The notes under the pieces were generated by a model. The model was not told the origin of the DNA, made no database searches, and saw only the letters and a program-made list of their open reading frames with translations. The position numbers and the translations under genes are program-made. From Nitrospirales bacterium (GTDB lineage: Bacteria > Nitrospirota > Nitrospiria > Nitrospirales > UBA8639), in NCBI GenBank assembly GCA_031315865.1, contig JALDRJ010000002.1:637147-701146 (forward strand): DNA of 64,000 bases, given 5' to 3'. Shown one piece after another: positions 46,513-56,241 of this stretch. The first letter of the stretch is position 1. Each line of letters begins with the position of its first letter.

Positions 46513-47427
46513 TCATTTGTGAAGCGCGCTTTTCAACATGCGTTCAACCAGCTCATCATACGTCAGCCCTGCCTGCGCCGCTGCCATCGGCAACAGGCTT
46601 CGTTCGGTCATTCCAGGAATGGTGTTGATTTCGAGCACGTATGGACGTCCTTGGAGACTCAATCGAAAATCGACGCGCGCCGCTCCTTCACAGCCAAGAA
46701 TGTGATAGGCCTCGACCGCGAGCGTCTGTAATCGATTTAATCTTCCCTGCATCAACGGTGCGGGACAGGTATATCGCGTCTCAGATTTTTTGTATTTTGC
46801 CTGATAATCATAGAAGCCTCCGGGGGCTTCGATTTCGACGGCGGGCAGCGCTTTCCCATCCATGACACCAATAGCAATTTCACGACCTTCGATAAAACGT
46901 TCGACGATCGCTTTCGTATCATATTGATAGGCTCGACGAAGTGCCGACCGCCAAGTCTTCGCGTTTCGCACGATCGACACCCCAATCGTCGACCCCTCGT
47001 TACTCGGCTTCACTACGACCGGCCATTTCAGTCCTCCCGGTGGCTCCCATTTGGGAGAGTCCCTCTGCAAGACGATTCCCGGAGGCATAGGAATCCCATT
47101 GGCTTGCAATATCGATTTCGTTGAAGCTTTATCCATCGCGATCGCACTCGCTCTGACATTCGATCCGGTATAGGGAATTCCGAGGACTTCAAGAAGTCCT
47201 TGAACCGTTCCATCTTCTCCCCCACGACCATGGAGAGCCATGAATGCCACTTCGACTTTTTTCGATCGCAATGCCCACGGTAACCTGGCATCCGCATCAA
47301 TGGGTCTCACGCGATAGCCTCGTCGAGTCAACGCGGCGCAAACAGCCTGTCCCGTCAACAGAGAGATTTCACGTTCTGCAGACCGCCCTCCCATCAACAC
47401 GCCAACACAGAGTGATTTTTTCTTCAT
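46513..47427 (-). CDS. ddl: D-alanine-D-alanine ligase
   Basis: ATP-grasp ligase that makes the D-Ala-D-Ala dipeptide. Motifs are GGRSAEREISL, HGRGGEDGTVQG, PVVVKPSNEGSTIGV, and the Mg-binding DFRLS...EINTIPGMT. The start is the ATG at 47427 (MKKKSLCVGV), nine bases after AGGA. The frame extends seven codons further upstream without support. Length 304 is normal. Confidence 0.95.
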   Translation of the reverse strand: MKKKSLCVGVLMGGRSAEREISLLTGQAVCAALTRRGYRVRPIDADARLPWALRSKKVEVAFMALHGRGGEDGTVQGLLEVLGIPYTGSNVRASAIAMDKASTKSILQANGIPMPPGIVLQRDSPKWEPPGGLKWPVVVKPSNEGSTIGVSIVRNAKTWRSALRRAYQYDTKAIVERFIEGREIAIGVMDGKALPAVEIEAPGGFYDYQAKYKKSETRYTCPAPLMQGRLNRLQTLAVEAYHILGCEGAARVDFRLSLQGRPYVLEINTIPGMTERSLLPMAAAQAGLTYDELVERMLKSALHK

Positions 47428-47510
47428 AAGTTTCAATCCTAAATACAAGACAACATCTTCAACGCCACGATGACGGTCGCCTTATCTGTTTGTCAGCCTG
47501 TTCACCATCT

Positions 47511-48428
47511 CTAGGACTCTCCCACTATCTTCAGCTCGAGCTGTAATCTGACGCCCGTTTTGGCGAAGACGATTCGCCGCACGTTTCGAATGAGACGAAT
47601 CACGTCAGCCGCTCCCGCCCGTCCGGTATTGACGATGAAATTTCCATGTTTGGAGGACACTTGTGCATCTCCAACTTGAAGACCTTTCAGACCCGTTTCT
47701 TCAATCAGCGACCCTGCCGAAGTTCCTCGAGGATTCTTGAAAATGGATCCCGCATTGGGCAAGGTGAGCGGTTGCGTCTGCTTCCGGTAACGGAGGTAGT
47801 CCTTCGTCCGCGCTTGAACATGCTCTCGTGTCGCCAAGGCCAATTGAAACCAGGCTCCAAGGATGACTCGCTTGGGGACGCGAGCGTAGCGATACGCGAA
47901 CGATAGATCCTCCGCTTCAACTCGTTTAATACGTCCAGTATCTGTCACGACTTCGATCGCTTTCAGCACATCACTCATCTGCCCGAGCTTTGTCCCGGCG
48001 TTGGTGACCACTCCTCCTCCAACGGTTCCCGGAATACCTGCTGCCCATTCAAGACCTGACAGGCTATGGCGAATGGCATAACCTAATAGTGTGGGCATCC
48101 GTATGCCGGCCTCCGCATAGAGCATGTGTTTGAGCTCTATCTTCATTCGGGTGAGATGGCTCAACTGAACTACGACCCCTCGCACCCCGTGTTCTCTGAC
48201 CAAGACGTTGGTCCCGCCCAAGACAAGGACAGGGACGTTGTACGTTTTAGCTTGACGCACGAGCCGGCAAAGGTCCTCTCGCCGAGAGGGCGCCACCAAG
48301 ACATCGGCAGGGCCACCGATCTGGAGCGATGTATAGGTCGCCAATGGCTCGTGAAATTTAATGTCGCCTTCAATCCCATGCAGCGTTTTCTGAAGCATTC
48401 GTTGATTGAAAAGGCGATGTCGTCCCAT
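47511..48428 (-). CDS. murB: UDP-N-acetylenolpyruvoylglucosamine reductase
   Basis: FAD enzyme that reduces enolpyruvyl-UDP-GlcNAc to UDP-MurNAc. The FAD site has TYTSLQIGGPAD and GLEWAAGIPGTVGGGVVTNAG; the catalytic Ser is in NAGSIFKNP and the acid in LQLELKIVG. The short form without the Tyr loop insertion indicates type II. Length is 305. It lies 20 bases after murC. Confidence 0.94.
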   Translation of the reverse strand: MGRHRLFNQRMLQKTLHGIEGDIKFHEPLATYTSLQIGGPADVLVAPSRREDLCRLVRQAKTYNVPVLVLGGTNVLVREHGVRGVVVQLSHLTRMKIELKHMLYAEAGIRMPTLLGYAIRHSLSGLEWAAGIPGTVGGGVVTNAGTKLGQMSDVLKAIEVVTDTGRIKRVEAEDLSFAYRYARVPKRVILGAWFQLALATREHVQARTKDYLRYRKQTQPLTLPNAGSIFKNPRGTSAGSLIEETGLKGLQVGDAQVSSKHGNFIVNTGRAGAADVIRLIRNVRRIVFAKTGVRLQLELKIVGES

Positions 48429-48448
48429 CGGTTCATGACAACAGACTG

Positions 48449-49831
48449 TTATGACACGCTCGCCAATAGGTCTTTCCCGAATTTCCAGATATCTCCGGCT
48501 CCGAGCGTGATGACAATGTCGCCCGACCGCAGTTCGCTCTTCACCCGCTCGACCAGGTCAGGGGCGCCATTGACCCAATGAACGGATGGATGACCGGAGG
48601 ATCGAATTTTTTCGGCCACAAGCTCCCCTGAAACCCCGGGAATTTCGGTCTCGCCAGCCGAGTAGATGTCCGTCACGTACACGACATCCGCCAAGTCAAA
48701 GGCTCGAGCGAATTCTTCGATGAGGTCGCGGGTCCTCGTATACCGGTGCGGCTGAAACACCGCTACCACACGTCGATCCCATGCCGATTTCGAAGCGGCA
48801 AGCGTGGCGCGAATCTCTGTCGGATGATGACCGTAATCATCCACGACCAAGATTCCCGCCTTCTCTCCACGAATATGAAATCGCCGTTCGACGCCCGAGA
48901 AAGCCGCCAATCCGGTACGTATCAGGTCGATCGAGACATCCAATTCCAGCGCCACGGAAATCGCGGCCAAGGCATTCGATACGTTGTGCGCGCCAGGAAT
49001 AGGGAGACGAAAGGGACCCAATTTTTTGTCCCGGAAATGTGCGCGAAATTCGATGGCCCGGTCGTTTGCCCTGACATCCGAGGCATACACATCTGGGGTG
49101 AGGACACCGGAAAAATCATGCAACCCGTAGGTTTGATATCTCTTTGTGACACGCGGCAGAAGACCTCGGATCCATTCATCATCCGCGCAGAGAATCGCCA
49201 GGCCGTAAAAGGGAATTTTATTGATAAATTCCAGGAATGCCTCTTGGATCCCTTCCATCGTGCCATAATAATCGAGATGCTCACGATCCAGGTTGGTCAC
49301 CACCACGATCGATGGAGAAAGCCGCAAAAAAGATCCATCACTCTCGTCGGCTTCCGCAATCAGCAGATCGCTTCGTCCCAGTCGAGCATGGGTCCCGACC
49401 GCGTTGACTTTTCCGCCGACGACAAAGGTGGGATCGAGCCCCGCTTCCGCCAAGATCGTCGCGACCATTGATGTCGTAGTGGTTTTTCCGTGAGCACCAG
49501 CGATAGCCACGCCAAATTTCAACCGCATCAATTCCGCTAACATCTCAGCACGTGGGATAACTGGAATGACCCTGGCCTTTGCCGCCCTGACTTCGGGATT
49601 ATGATCAGGAACAGCTGAGGACACGACGACGACTTGAGCGTCTTCGACGTTCGACTCCTGGTGTCCGATAAAGACTTTACCCCCAATCGACTCTAAATGC
49701 CTGACCGTTTCCGATTGACTGATGTCGGATCCAGTCACATGATAGCCCAGGGTCAGCAACACCTCGGCGATACCGCTCATACCGCTACCGCCGATACCGA
49801 CAAAATGAATATTTTGAATTTTTCTGAACAT
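48449..49831 (-). CDS. murC: UDP-N-acetylmuramate-L-alanine ligase
   Basis: Adds the first amino acid of the stem peptide. HFVGIGGSGMSGIAEVL opens the protein, GAHGKTTTTSM is the ATP loop, and DDYGHHPTEI is the C-terminal signature. I prefer the ATG at 49831, six bases after AGGACG. The GTG at 49858 would add nine residues. Length is 460 from the chosen start. Confidence 0.94.
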   Translation of the reverse strand: MFRKIQNIHFVGIGGSGMSGIAEVLLTLGYHVTGSDISQSETVRHLESIGGKVFIGHQESNVEDAQVVVVSSAVPDHNPEVRAAKARVIPVIPRAEMLAELMRLKFGVAIAGAHGKTTTTSMVATILAEAGLDPTFVVGGKVNAVGTHARLGRSDLLIAEADESDGSFLRLSPSIVVVTNLDREHLDYYGTMEGIQEAFLEFINKIPFYGLAILCADDEWIRGLLPRVTKRYQTYGLHDFSGVLTPDVYASDVRANDRAIEFRAHFRDKKLGPFRLPIPGAHNVSNALAAISVALELDVSIDLIRTGLAAFSGVERRFHIRGEKAGILVVDDYGHHPTEIRATLAASKSAWDRRVVAVFQPHRYTRTRDLIEEFARAFDLADVVYVTDIYSAGETEIPGVSGELVAEKIRSSGHPSVHWVNGAPDLVERVKSELRSGDIVITLGAGDIWKFGKDLLASVS

Positions 49832-49867
49832 TCGTCGTCCTTCCGTCTTAGGCGACACGTTCCTTTT

Positions 49868-50965
49868 TTAGACCATTGCGTTCATTAAATCCCGGCATTC
49901 CTGAATCATGAGCGCGGTTGCGTCAACTTTTCGACCGGCAAAACTCTTTGCTCCCATCTCACCCAAGCGCTCCGGGTGACTCATCAGACGTTCAATTTCG
50001 TGAGCAAGGCGTTGACCAGTGAGTTCGGCTTCAAGGATGACCACTGCCGCGCCCGTTTGTTCCACCGCTCTCGCATTGTGTTCCTGATGGTTGTGCGTGG
50101 CGTGCGGGTACGGGACCAAGATTGAGGGCTTCCCGCACACGGCCAGTTCCGCGAGCGTGCCGGCCCCAGAACGCGCAACCACAAGAGTGGCTGCCTGCAG
50201 GACTTGGGGCATGTCATACAGAAATGGAACCACCTCAACGTCGACCCCAGATGACGCATAGGCAGCCTTCACTCGTTCATGGTCTACCTCGCCTGTCTGG
50301 TGAATGACTGCGAAGGTTTCTCGCATGATGGAGGAGGCCTTCAACGCATCAATGACCGCCGTATTAATCGCTTTGGCTCCCTGGCTTCCCCCGAAAACCA
50401 AGAGGGTGTCTTTCCCGCCTTGTTGCCGTGCCGTCGTCTCACGAAAGAACTCTTCTCTGACAGGAGTTCCGACGACTCGAACCTTGGCTTCATGAAAATA
50501 GTGTTTGGCACCGTCAAACGCTAAAAAGACTCGATCAGCGATCGGTCCCACTACTCGATTGGCCAACCCGGGGACGGCATTGGGTTCCATGATAATCCGT
50601 CTAATTTTGAGAAGTGCGGCGGCACACACAACGGGCGGGCTAAAATATCCACCCGTTCCAATGACCAGGTCCGCTGAACGGTCGCGCAAGATTTTCATCG
50701 ATTGCCAAACCGCTTTGGGCAGTAAACACACGTTTTTTAAGCTGGCCCAAAGCCCTCGCCCAACGATTCCCTTCACATGAATGTGAGCGACCGAAAACCC
50801 TTCATGGGCCAAAATGGAATTTTCCAACTGCTTTCCCGAACCGATAAACGTAACCATATTCTCACGATCCTGCCGTTGAAATTCTTTCGCCAGAGCGATG
50901 GCCGGATACAAATGTCCTCCCGTCCCCCCTGCCGCGATCACGATGTTCACTTGAGCACCTGTCAT
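49868..50965 (-). CDS. murG: UDP-GlcNAc:lipid I N-acetylglucosaminyltransferase
   Basis: Peripheral membrane enzyme that makes lipid II. Diagnostic motifs are IAAGGTGGHLYPA, GGSQGAKAIN and RSGAGTLAEL. The start is uncertain. The ATG at 50965 is listed, but the GTG at 50950 (VNIVIAAGG) follows AGGTG and would give the usual N-terminus. It lies between ftsW and murC. Confidence 0.94.
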   Translation of the reverse strand: MTGAQVNIVIAAGGTGGHLYPAIALAKEFQRQDRENMVTFIGSGKQLENSILAHEGFSVAHIHVKGIVGRGLWASLKNVCLLPKAVWQSMKILRDRSADLVIGTGGYFSPPVVCAAALLKIRRIIMEPNAVPGLANRVVGPIADRVFLAFDGAKHYFHEAKVRVVGTPVREEFFRETTARQQGGKDTLLVFGGSQGAKAINTAVIDALKASSIMRETFAVIHQTGEVDHERVKAAYASSGVDVEVVPFLYDMPQVLQAATLVVARSGAGTLAELAVCGKPSILVPYPHATHNHQEHNARAVEQTGAAVVILEAELTGQRLAHEIERLMSHPERLGEMGAKSFAGRKVDATALMIQECRDLMNAMV

Positions 50966-50997
50966 CCACACGTCAACAATTCGCCATCCCGTCCCCC

Positions 50998-52167
50998 TTA
51001 CACCCTTCCTTCCCGTTGCCGCGCCACGCTCAGTAACAACCCGATCGCCATCAAGCTCGTAACCAGGGAAGACCCGCCATAACTGACCAATGGCAGCGTG
51101 AGCCCCTTCGTGGGCAACAGACCACTCACCACCCCCGCATTCATGAGCACTTGCACGCCAATCAACAGGGTGATGCCAAGAGCCAAATACCTGCCAAACA
51201 TGTCAGGCGCTTGCGCCGCAACCCGAAAGCCTTTCAGGATCAGCACGACAAACAATCCGAGAAAACCAATCGTGCCAATAAACCCCAGCTCTTCTCCGAT
51301 TAAAGACAGCACGAAATCTGTGTGGGCCTCGGGAAGATAGCCAAGTTTTTGCCCTCCCGCCCCCAACCCCTGTCCGAAGACTCCCCCGTTGTTAAAGGCG
51401 AGGAACGATTGACGGAGCTGATGACCCGCCCCCATAGGGTCAACTTCAGGATGCAAAAAACTGGTTAAACGTTCCCAGCGTTCCGGGGAACTCATGACCA
51501 GCCAGGCGGCGGGCGGGATCACCGCGCACACAATCCCGGAGAGATGAAGCATGCGGGCTCCGGCCAGAAACAACATGCACACGAGCACCGTACCCAGGAC
51601 GACCGGCGTGCCGAAATCTTCGAACACCAACAACATGCAGAGTACCCCGACTACGAGAAGCGGTTGGAACAAGCCATCTTGCCATGTCGTGATGCGCGTG
51701 TCGGGTTTCGCGAGATAACTGGCCAGATAGAGGACAATCACCAGTTTACTCAACTCTCCCGGCTGCACCGAGAACCATGGCAATGCAAGCCAGCGTCGGG
51801 CCCCATGGCTCTCCGCCCCAATCAGCAACACCATCGCCAGAAGAACCATGCATCCCACTAGAATACGAGGGATATAGGGGCGTATAGCCGCATAGTCCAA
51901 TCGAGCCAGAAACAGCAACAGAAAAACCCCCATGATCAACCAGAGGAATTGCCTGAGGACGAACAAAGTCATCGGAGAATCATACCGTTCCGTCGCGGTG
52001 TACCCACTGGCGCTAAAGACGGCAATCAGCCCTCCGAGCGCCAGCACAATCGTCACTCCCAGGATGACTCCATCGAGAGAGCGGAAAAAACTTTTCCGAT
52101 GCGGTTGTTCGAAGAGCCCCCTCCAATGAGGGGTCACGCTTTTCAGATGTTTTTTTCGAAACGCCAT
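50998..52167 (-). CDS. ftsW: Lipid II polymerase / division protein FtsW
   Basis: SEDS-family glycosyltransferase that polymerises septal peptidoglycan with FtsI. About ten membrane segments are visible. Motifs include GARRWL, QPGELSKL and the C-terminal LPLVSYGGSSL. The N-terminal 30 residues are basic and cytoplasmic. Length is 389. It overlaps nothing and lies six bases after murD. Confidence 0.94.
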   Translation of the reverse strand: MAFRKKHLKSVTPHWRGLFEQPHRKSFFRSLDGVILGVTIVLALGGLIAVFSASGYTATERYDSPMTLFVLRQFLWLIMGVFLLLFLARLDYAAIRPYIPRILVGCMVLLAMVLLIGAESHGARRWLALPWFSVQPGELSKLVIVLYLASYLAKPDTRITTWQDGLFQPLLVVGVLCMLLVFEDFGTPVVLGTVLVCMLFLAGARMLHLSGIVCAVIPPAAWLVMSSPERWERLTSFLHPEVDPMGAGHQLRQSFLAFNNGGVFGQGLGAGGQKLGYLPEAHTDFVLSLIGEELGFIGTIGFLGLFVVLILKGFRVAAQAPDMFGRYLALGITLLIGVQVLMNAGVVSGLLPTKGLTLPLVSYGGSSLVTSLMAIGLLLSVARQREGRV

Positions 52168-52173
52168 GTTGGG

Positions 52174-53622
52174 TCAACCGATGTCCGGCAACTCGTGAAC
52201 GAGACGCTTAAACTCTTTGCCGCGATGATCGTAATTTCTAAACATATCGAAGCTCGAACACGACGGAGAAAACAGGACGACATCCCCCGCACTCGCCATG
52301 CGCTGCGCATACCTCACGGCTTCCTGCAAACTCCCCATCGCCTCGACAGACTTGATCCCGGCTAACGAGCGGGTGATTCGTTTCGTGGCTTCTCCGATCG
52401 CGACGACGGCTTTCACGTGTTGCCGAATGCGATCACCAAGCAGACCAAAATCACCGCCTTTATCTTTTCCTCCAATGATCAGGATGACCGGCTCATCAAA
52501 ACTCGCCAGCGCTTTTTGTGTCGCGTCAACATTCGTCCCCTTCGAGTCGTTGTAATATTTGACCCCCTGATACGTGCGAACGTATTCCAAGACATGCTCA
52601 GTCCCTTGAAACGATTTCATGACCCGGCGCAAGTCTTCCAGAGGACATCCACACAAGAGACCAACCACCGTGGCGGCGAGAACATTCGCCAAATTATGCA
52701 CACCGCGAAGTGCGATGTCTTCACGACGGACCACTTCATGGGCCTGACCGTGAACCCGCGCCATCACGGTCGAACCCTCAAGCCACACCCCGGCCGGCAA
52801 GGTTCCGCGAAGGCTGAACGCCATAACCGTTCCAGCCATCATGCCTGCGCGAACGGCAAGAAGAGAATCATCAGCATTGATGATCGCGAAATCTTCACGC
52901 GTTTGATTCTCAAAGATCTTCCACTTGGCCTCGAAATATTCCTCGAAGGTGGCATGACGATCAAGATGATCGGGCGTGACATTTAAGATCGCGGCAATCC
53001 AGGGTCTAAATCGTTGAATCGTCTCAAGTTGAAAGCTAGAGGCTTCGACGACAGCATACTCGTAGAGTTGCTCAGAAGAACCCGCTCCGTGAGAGCTTGC
53101 TCTCTGCGCAAGGACTGCTTCACAAAGAGGAATGCCAAGATTGCCTCCGACAAACACATGCTTCCCGCTGGCTTGCAAAAATTCGCCTATAAGCCTTACG
53201 GTCGTGCTCTTGCCGTTGGTCCCTGTGATAGAGATGATCGGGATATTCAGAAACCAGCTTGCCAACTCCATTTCGCCAACGATGGGAATACCCTGTTCCC
53301 TCGCGAGCACAAGCTCGGGAAGATTGACGGGAACGCCTGGACTCAGGACGATCCACTCGGCCTGTTCGAGAGCGGTACGCCACATTTTTCCTGTTAGACA
53401 GCGGATGGATTCTTTCGCCAACGCCGCCTCAGTCTCACGTATGGGTTCAGTCTCATGCTCGTCCACAACAGTCACAACGGCATCGATGGCTTTGAGTAGT
53501 CGAGCCGCAGCCACTCCGCTTTTTCCCATGCCGATCACCACACAGGATTTACCGGAAAGATCTGGAGTCACTTCTTGATTGGAAGCCGTCATCGTGTGTG
53601 CAGGTTCTACGATTGCCAACAT
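52174..53622 (-). CDS. murD: UDP-N-acetylmuramoylalanine-D-glutamate ligase
   Basis: Adds D-glutamate to the stem peptide. VIGMGKSGVAAARLL is the nucleotide-sugar loop, GTNGKSTTVRLIG the ATP loop, and YYNDSKGTN the C-terminal ligase motif. The start at 53622 puts about 24 residues before the fold; an ATG at 53592 would give a shorter leader. Length is 482. Confidence 0.94.
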   Translation of the reverse strand: MLAIVEPAHTMTASNQEVTPDLSGKSCVVIGMGKSGVAAARLLKAIDAVVTVVDEHETEPIRETEAALAKESIRCLTGKMWRTALEQAEWIVLSPGVPVNLPELVLAREQGIPIVGEMELASWFLNIPIISITGTNGKSTTVRLIGEFLQASGKHVFVGGNLGIPLCEAVLAQRASSHGAGSSEQLYEYAVVEASSFQLETIQRFRPWIAAILNVTPDHLDRHATFEEYFEAKWKIFENQTREDFAIINADDSLLAVRAGMMAGTVMAFSLRGTLPAGVWLEGSTVMARVHGQAHEVVRREDIALRGVHNLANVLAATVVGLLCGCPLEDLRRVMKSFQGTEHVLEYVRTYQGVKYYNDSKGTNVDATQKALASFDEPVILIIGGKDKGGDFGLLGDRIRQHVKAVVAIGEATKRITRSLAGIKSVEAMGSLQEAVRYAQRMASAGDVVLFSPSCSSFDMFRNYDHRGKEFKRLVHELPDIG

Positions 53623-53632
53623 TGGGCCACTG

Positions 53633-54709
53633 CTACCGAAGCTTGAGCGTACTGACAGCTAACAGACAGAGAATAAACGCGATAATCCAGAGCCTCACGA
53701 CCACCTTAGGCTCTTCCCACCCCTTCATCTCGAAATGATGATGGAGGGGCGCCATGAGGAAGATTCGTTTCCCCCGCGATTTATACGAGAGTACTTGAAA
53801 AATGACAGACACGGCCTCCATGACGAACACACCGCCGACCAGCAAAAGCAACAGTTCATGCTTACACACGACCGCCACCGTCCCCAGGGCCGACCCAAGT
53901 GGCAAAGACCCGACGTCCCCCATAAAGACCGATGCCGGATACGTGTTGAACCACAGAAATCCCAGGCTCGATCCCACGATTGACGCGGTCAGGACCGCCA
54001 GTTCCCCGGCACCATCCACGTACGGAATCAACAAATAATCAGAAACCAGCTTGTTGCCGACCGCCCAGGCCACCACGGTGTAGGCCACCGCCGCGATGAT
54101 CGTAGGTCCAATCGCCAGCCCATCGAGTCCATCCGTGAGGTTTACCGCGTTCGAGCAGCCGACGATGACCAGGATGGCAAAGGGGATGTACAACAGGCCA
54201 AGATCAGGGTTGAAATTCTTAAAGAACGGGACGCTCAACTGCGTTGAGTACCCGGGAGAGAAATAAAAAAACATGGCGATGGCCAGCGCGACAGCCACCT
54301 GACAGATCAGCTTTTGCGCCGGAGACAATCCCTTCGATCGCCCTCTCAGAATCTTGATGTAATCATCGACAAATCCGACAAGACCGAACCCGACGATCGC
54401 GAGCATCACCAACCACACATAGAGATTCCTGATATCCGCCCATAACAACGTCGTTAACAGCACCGAAAAAATGATGAGAATGCCACCCATCGTCGGCGTT
54501 CCGGTTTTTCCCAGGTGCCCGCTCGGCCCATCATCCCTCACTCGTTGCCCAATCCCTAATTCTTGAAACTTTTTGATCATGGGCGGAGCCAGCACAAACG
54601 CGATAAGAAACGCCGTAATCGTGGCGTAAATTATGCGAAAACTTAAGTATCGAAACACATTGAAAATTGCGTAATCGGTGTGCAGCGGATAGAGCCAAAG
54701 ATACAGCAT
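53633..54709 (-). CDS. mraY: Phospho-N-acetylmuramoyl-pentapeptide transferase
   Basis: Forms lipid I from UDP-MurNAc-pentapeptide and undecaprenyl phosphate. It has about ten membrane segments. Catalytic regions are [18 protein letters not shown] and [11 protein letters not shown]. Length 358 is normal. It lies between murF and murD, as in most dcw clusters. Confidence 0.95.
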   Translation of the reverse strand: MLYLWLYPLHTDYAIFNVFRYLSFRIIYATITAFLIAFVLAPPMIKKFQELGIGQRVRDDGPSGHLGKTGTPTMGGILIIFSVLLTTLLWADIRNLYVWLVMLAIVGFGLVGFVDDYIKILRGRSKGLSPAQKLICQVAVALAIAMFFYFSPGYSTQLSVPFFKNFNPDLGLLYIPFAILVIVGCSNAVNLTDGLDGLAIGPTIIAAVAYTVVAWAVGNKLVSDYLLIPYVDGAGELAVLTASIVGSSLGFLWFNTYPASVFMGDVGSLPLGSALGTVAVVCKHELLLLLVGGVFVMEAVSVIFQVLSYKSRGKRIFLMAPLHHHFEMKGWEEPKVVVRLWIIAFILCLLAVSTLKLR

Positions 54710-54780
54710 TGATCAGGATGAACTTTCTACGGGTGGAAACCAACGGGACGATACCGCCCCGTCGCGGAACCATATTTTTA

Positions 54781-56232
54781 TCATGTGCTCACGACTCCAT
54801 CGCCCCGCGTACGAGACGAATCCATGAAGTCCAACACGTTTTCCAACTGCACGCCTCGAGAGGCTTTGAGCAAAACAACGTCCCGAGGACGAACGAGACG
54901 CTTCAAGGTTCTTGCGGCATCGATAACCTCATCGAGAGCAAAAACGGATGACGCCGGCATGCCGTTCCGTCTTGCGCCAGCGGCCAATTCCTTGCCGAGC
55001 GGACCACACGTGAGCAGGCAAGAAATGTTTTTCCTGGCGGCATAGCGTCCGATTTCTCGATGAAAGGCCGATTCACCTTTTCCCAACTCACGCATTTCCC
55101 CAAGAACCGCGATGGACCTCTGTCCTTGAGACAATTCCATCAGTAAATCGATGGCCGCCTTCATGGAAGCCGGGTTGGCGTTATAACAGTCGTATAAATA
55201 GGTGACTCCCTGCACACGATATATTTCGGAACGCATCGATGCCGGACGGGTTTTCGACAAACCACGAGCGATGTCTGCGCCTGAAACCCCCAAGGCATGA
55301 CCTACCGCCGCGCCGGCAAGCGCATTCGAGATATTGTGTTGCCCAGGAACTCGAAGTTGGACCTGAATCGAACGGGTCCGCTCAGGAAGATGGAGCCGAA
55401 AACAGGAGCCCCGACGATCGGTATCCACATCACTCGCTCTCACCTGCGCATGCGAGGAAAACCCATACGACAACACCCGGCATTTGGCTTTCCGCGCGAA
55501 TTGTTTGAAATAGGCATCGTCCGCATTTAAGACGGCAATGCCATGAGACGGAAGAGCCGGCAATAATTCAGCCTTCGCTCGAGCAGAAGCATCAATCGTC
55601 CCAAAAAATTCCAGGTGATCAGGCCCGACATTCGTGATCACACCGATCGTGGGCTGAGCGATCTCACACAAACGGGTCGTTTGCCCTTCTTGGTCAACCC
55701 CCATTTCAATCACCGCTACCTCATATCCATGCGTCATCCGCAACAGGGTATGAGGGACTCCGATGCTATTGTTGAAATTTCCCTGGGTTTTCAGTGCTCG
55801 CCACTTTGTGGCAAGCACATGAGCGACCATTTCTTTCGCTGTCGTCTTGCCATTGCTACCGGTTACGGAAACAAGAGGAATAGAGAACCGGCGGCGGTGC
55901 AATGAGGCGATCTCTTGGAACCCGACGAGAGGATCATCCACCCCTATGATAAAAGGACGGACGGACGTATCACGAGGACGATATCGACGAATCCATGGAG
56001 ACACGGTTGACCAGGATGCCTGTGAGATCACCGCCCCGACCGCGCCATCTCGAAACGCATGTTTCACGAAATGATGGCCATCAAAATTGGGTCCCGTGAG
56101 CGCGACAAACAGATCGCCCTTTCGTACCTGACGGGAATCCGTCGAAACCCTGCGTACCCGCACGCGCGAGGGCGCCCATAAGAGTTGCCCGCCCGTTGCT
56201 TGAAGAATTTCTTCCATCGTGAAGGACGCCAT
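54781..56232 (-). CDS. murF: UDP-MurNAc-tripeptide-D-Ala-D-Ala ligase
   Basis: Attaches the D-Ala-D-Ala made by Ddl. VTGSNGKTTAKEM is the ATP loop, followed by TQGNFNNSIGVP and DCYNANPASM. Length 483 is slightly long. It lies nine bases after murE. Confidence 0.94.
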   Translation of the reverse strand: MASFTMEEILQATGGQLLWAPSRVRVRRVSTDSRQVRKGDLFVALTGPNFDGHHFVKHAFRDGAVGAVISQASWSTVSPWIRRYRPRDTSVRPFIIGVDDPLVGFQEIASLHRRRFSIPLVSVTGSNGKTTAKEMVAHVLATKWRALKTQGNFNNSIGVPHTLLRMTHGYEVAVIEMGVDQEGQTTRLCEIAQPTIGVITNVGPDHLEFFGTIDASARAKAELLPALPSHGIAVLNADDAYFKQFARKAKCRVLSYGFSSHAQVRASDVDTDRRGSCFRLHLPERTRSIQVQLRVPGQHNISNALAGAAVGHALGVSGADIARGLSKTRPASMRSEIYRVQGVTYLYDCYNANPASMKAAIDLLMELSQGQRSIAVLGEMRELGKGESAFHREIGRYAARKNISCLLTCGPLGKELAAGARRNGMPASSVFALDEVIDAARTLKRLVRPRDVVLLKASRGVQLENVLDFMDSSRTRGDGVVST

Positions 56233-56241
56233 AAAGACTCG

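Noticed and set aside
48746..49471. Plus-strand frame of 241 codons
   Set aside because: It is antisense to murC and without recognisable motifs.
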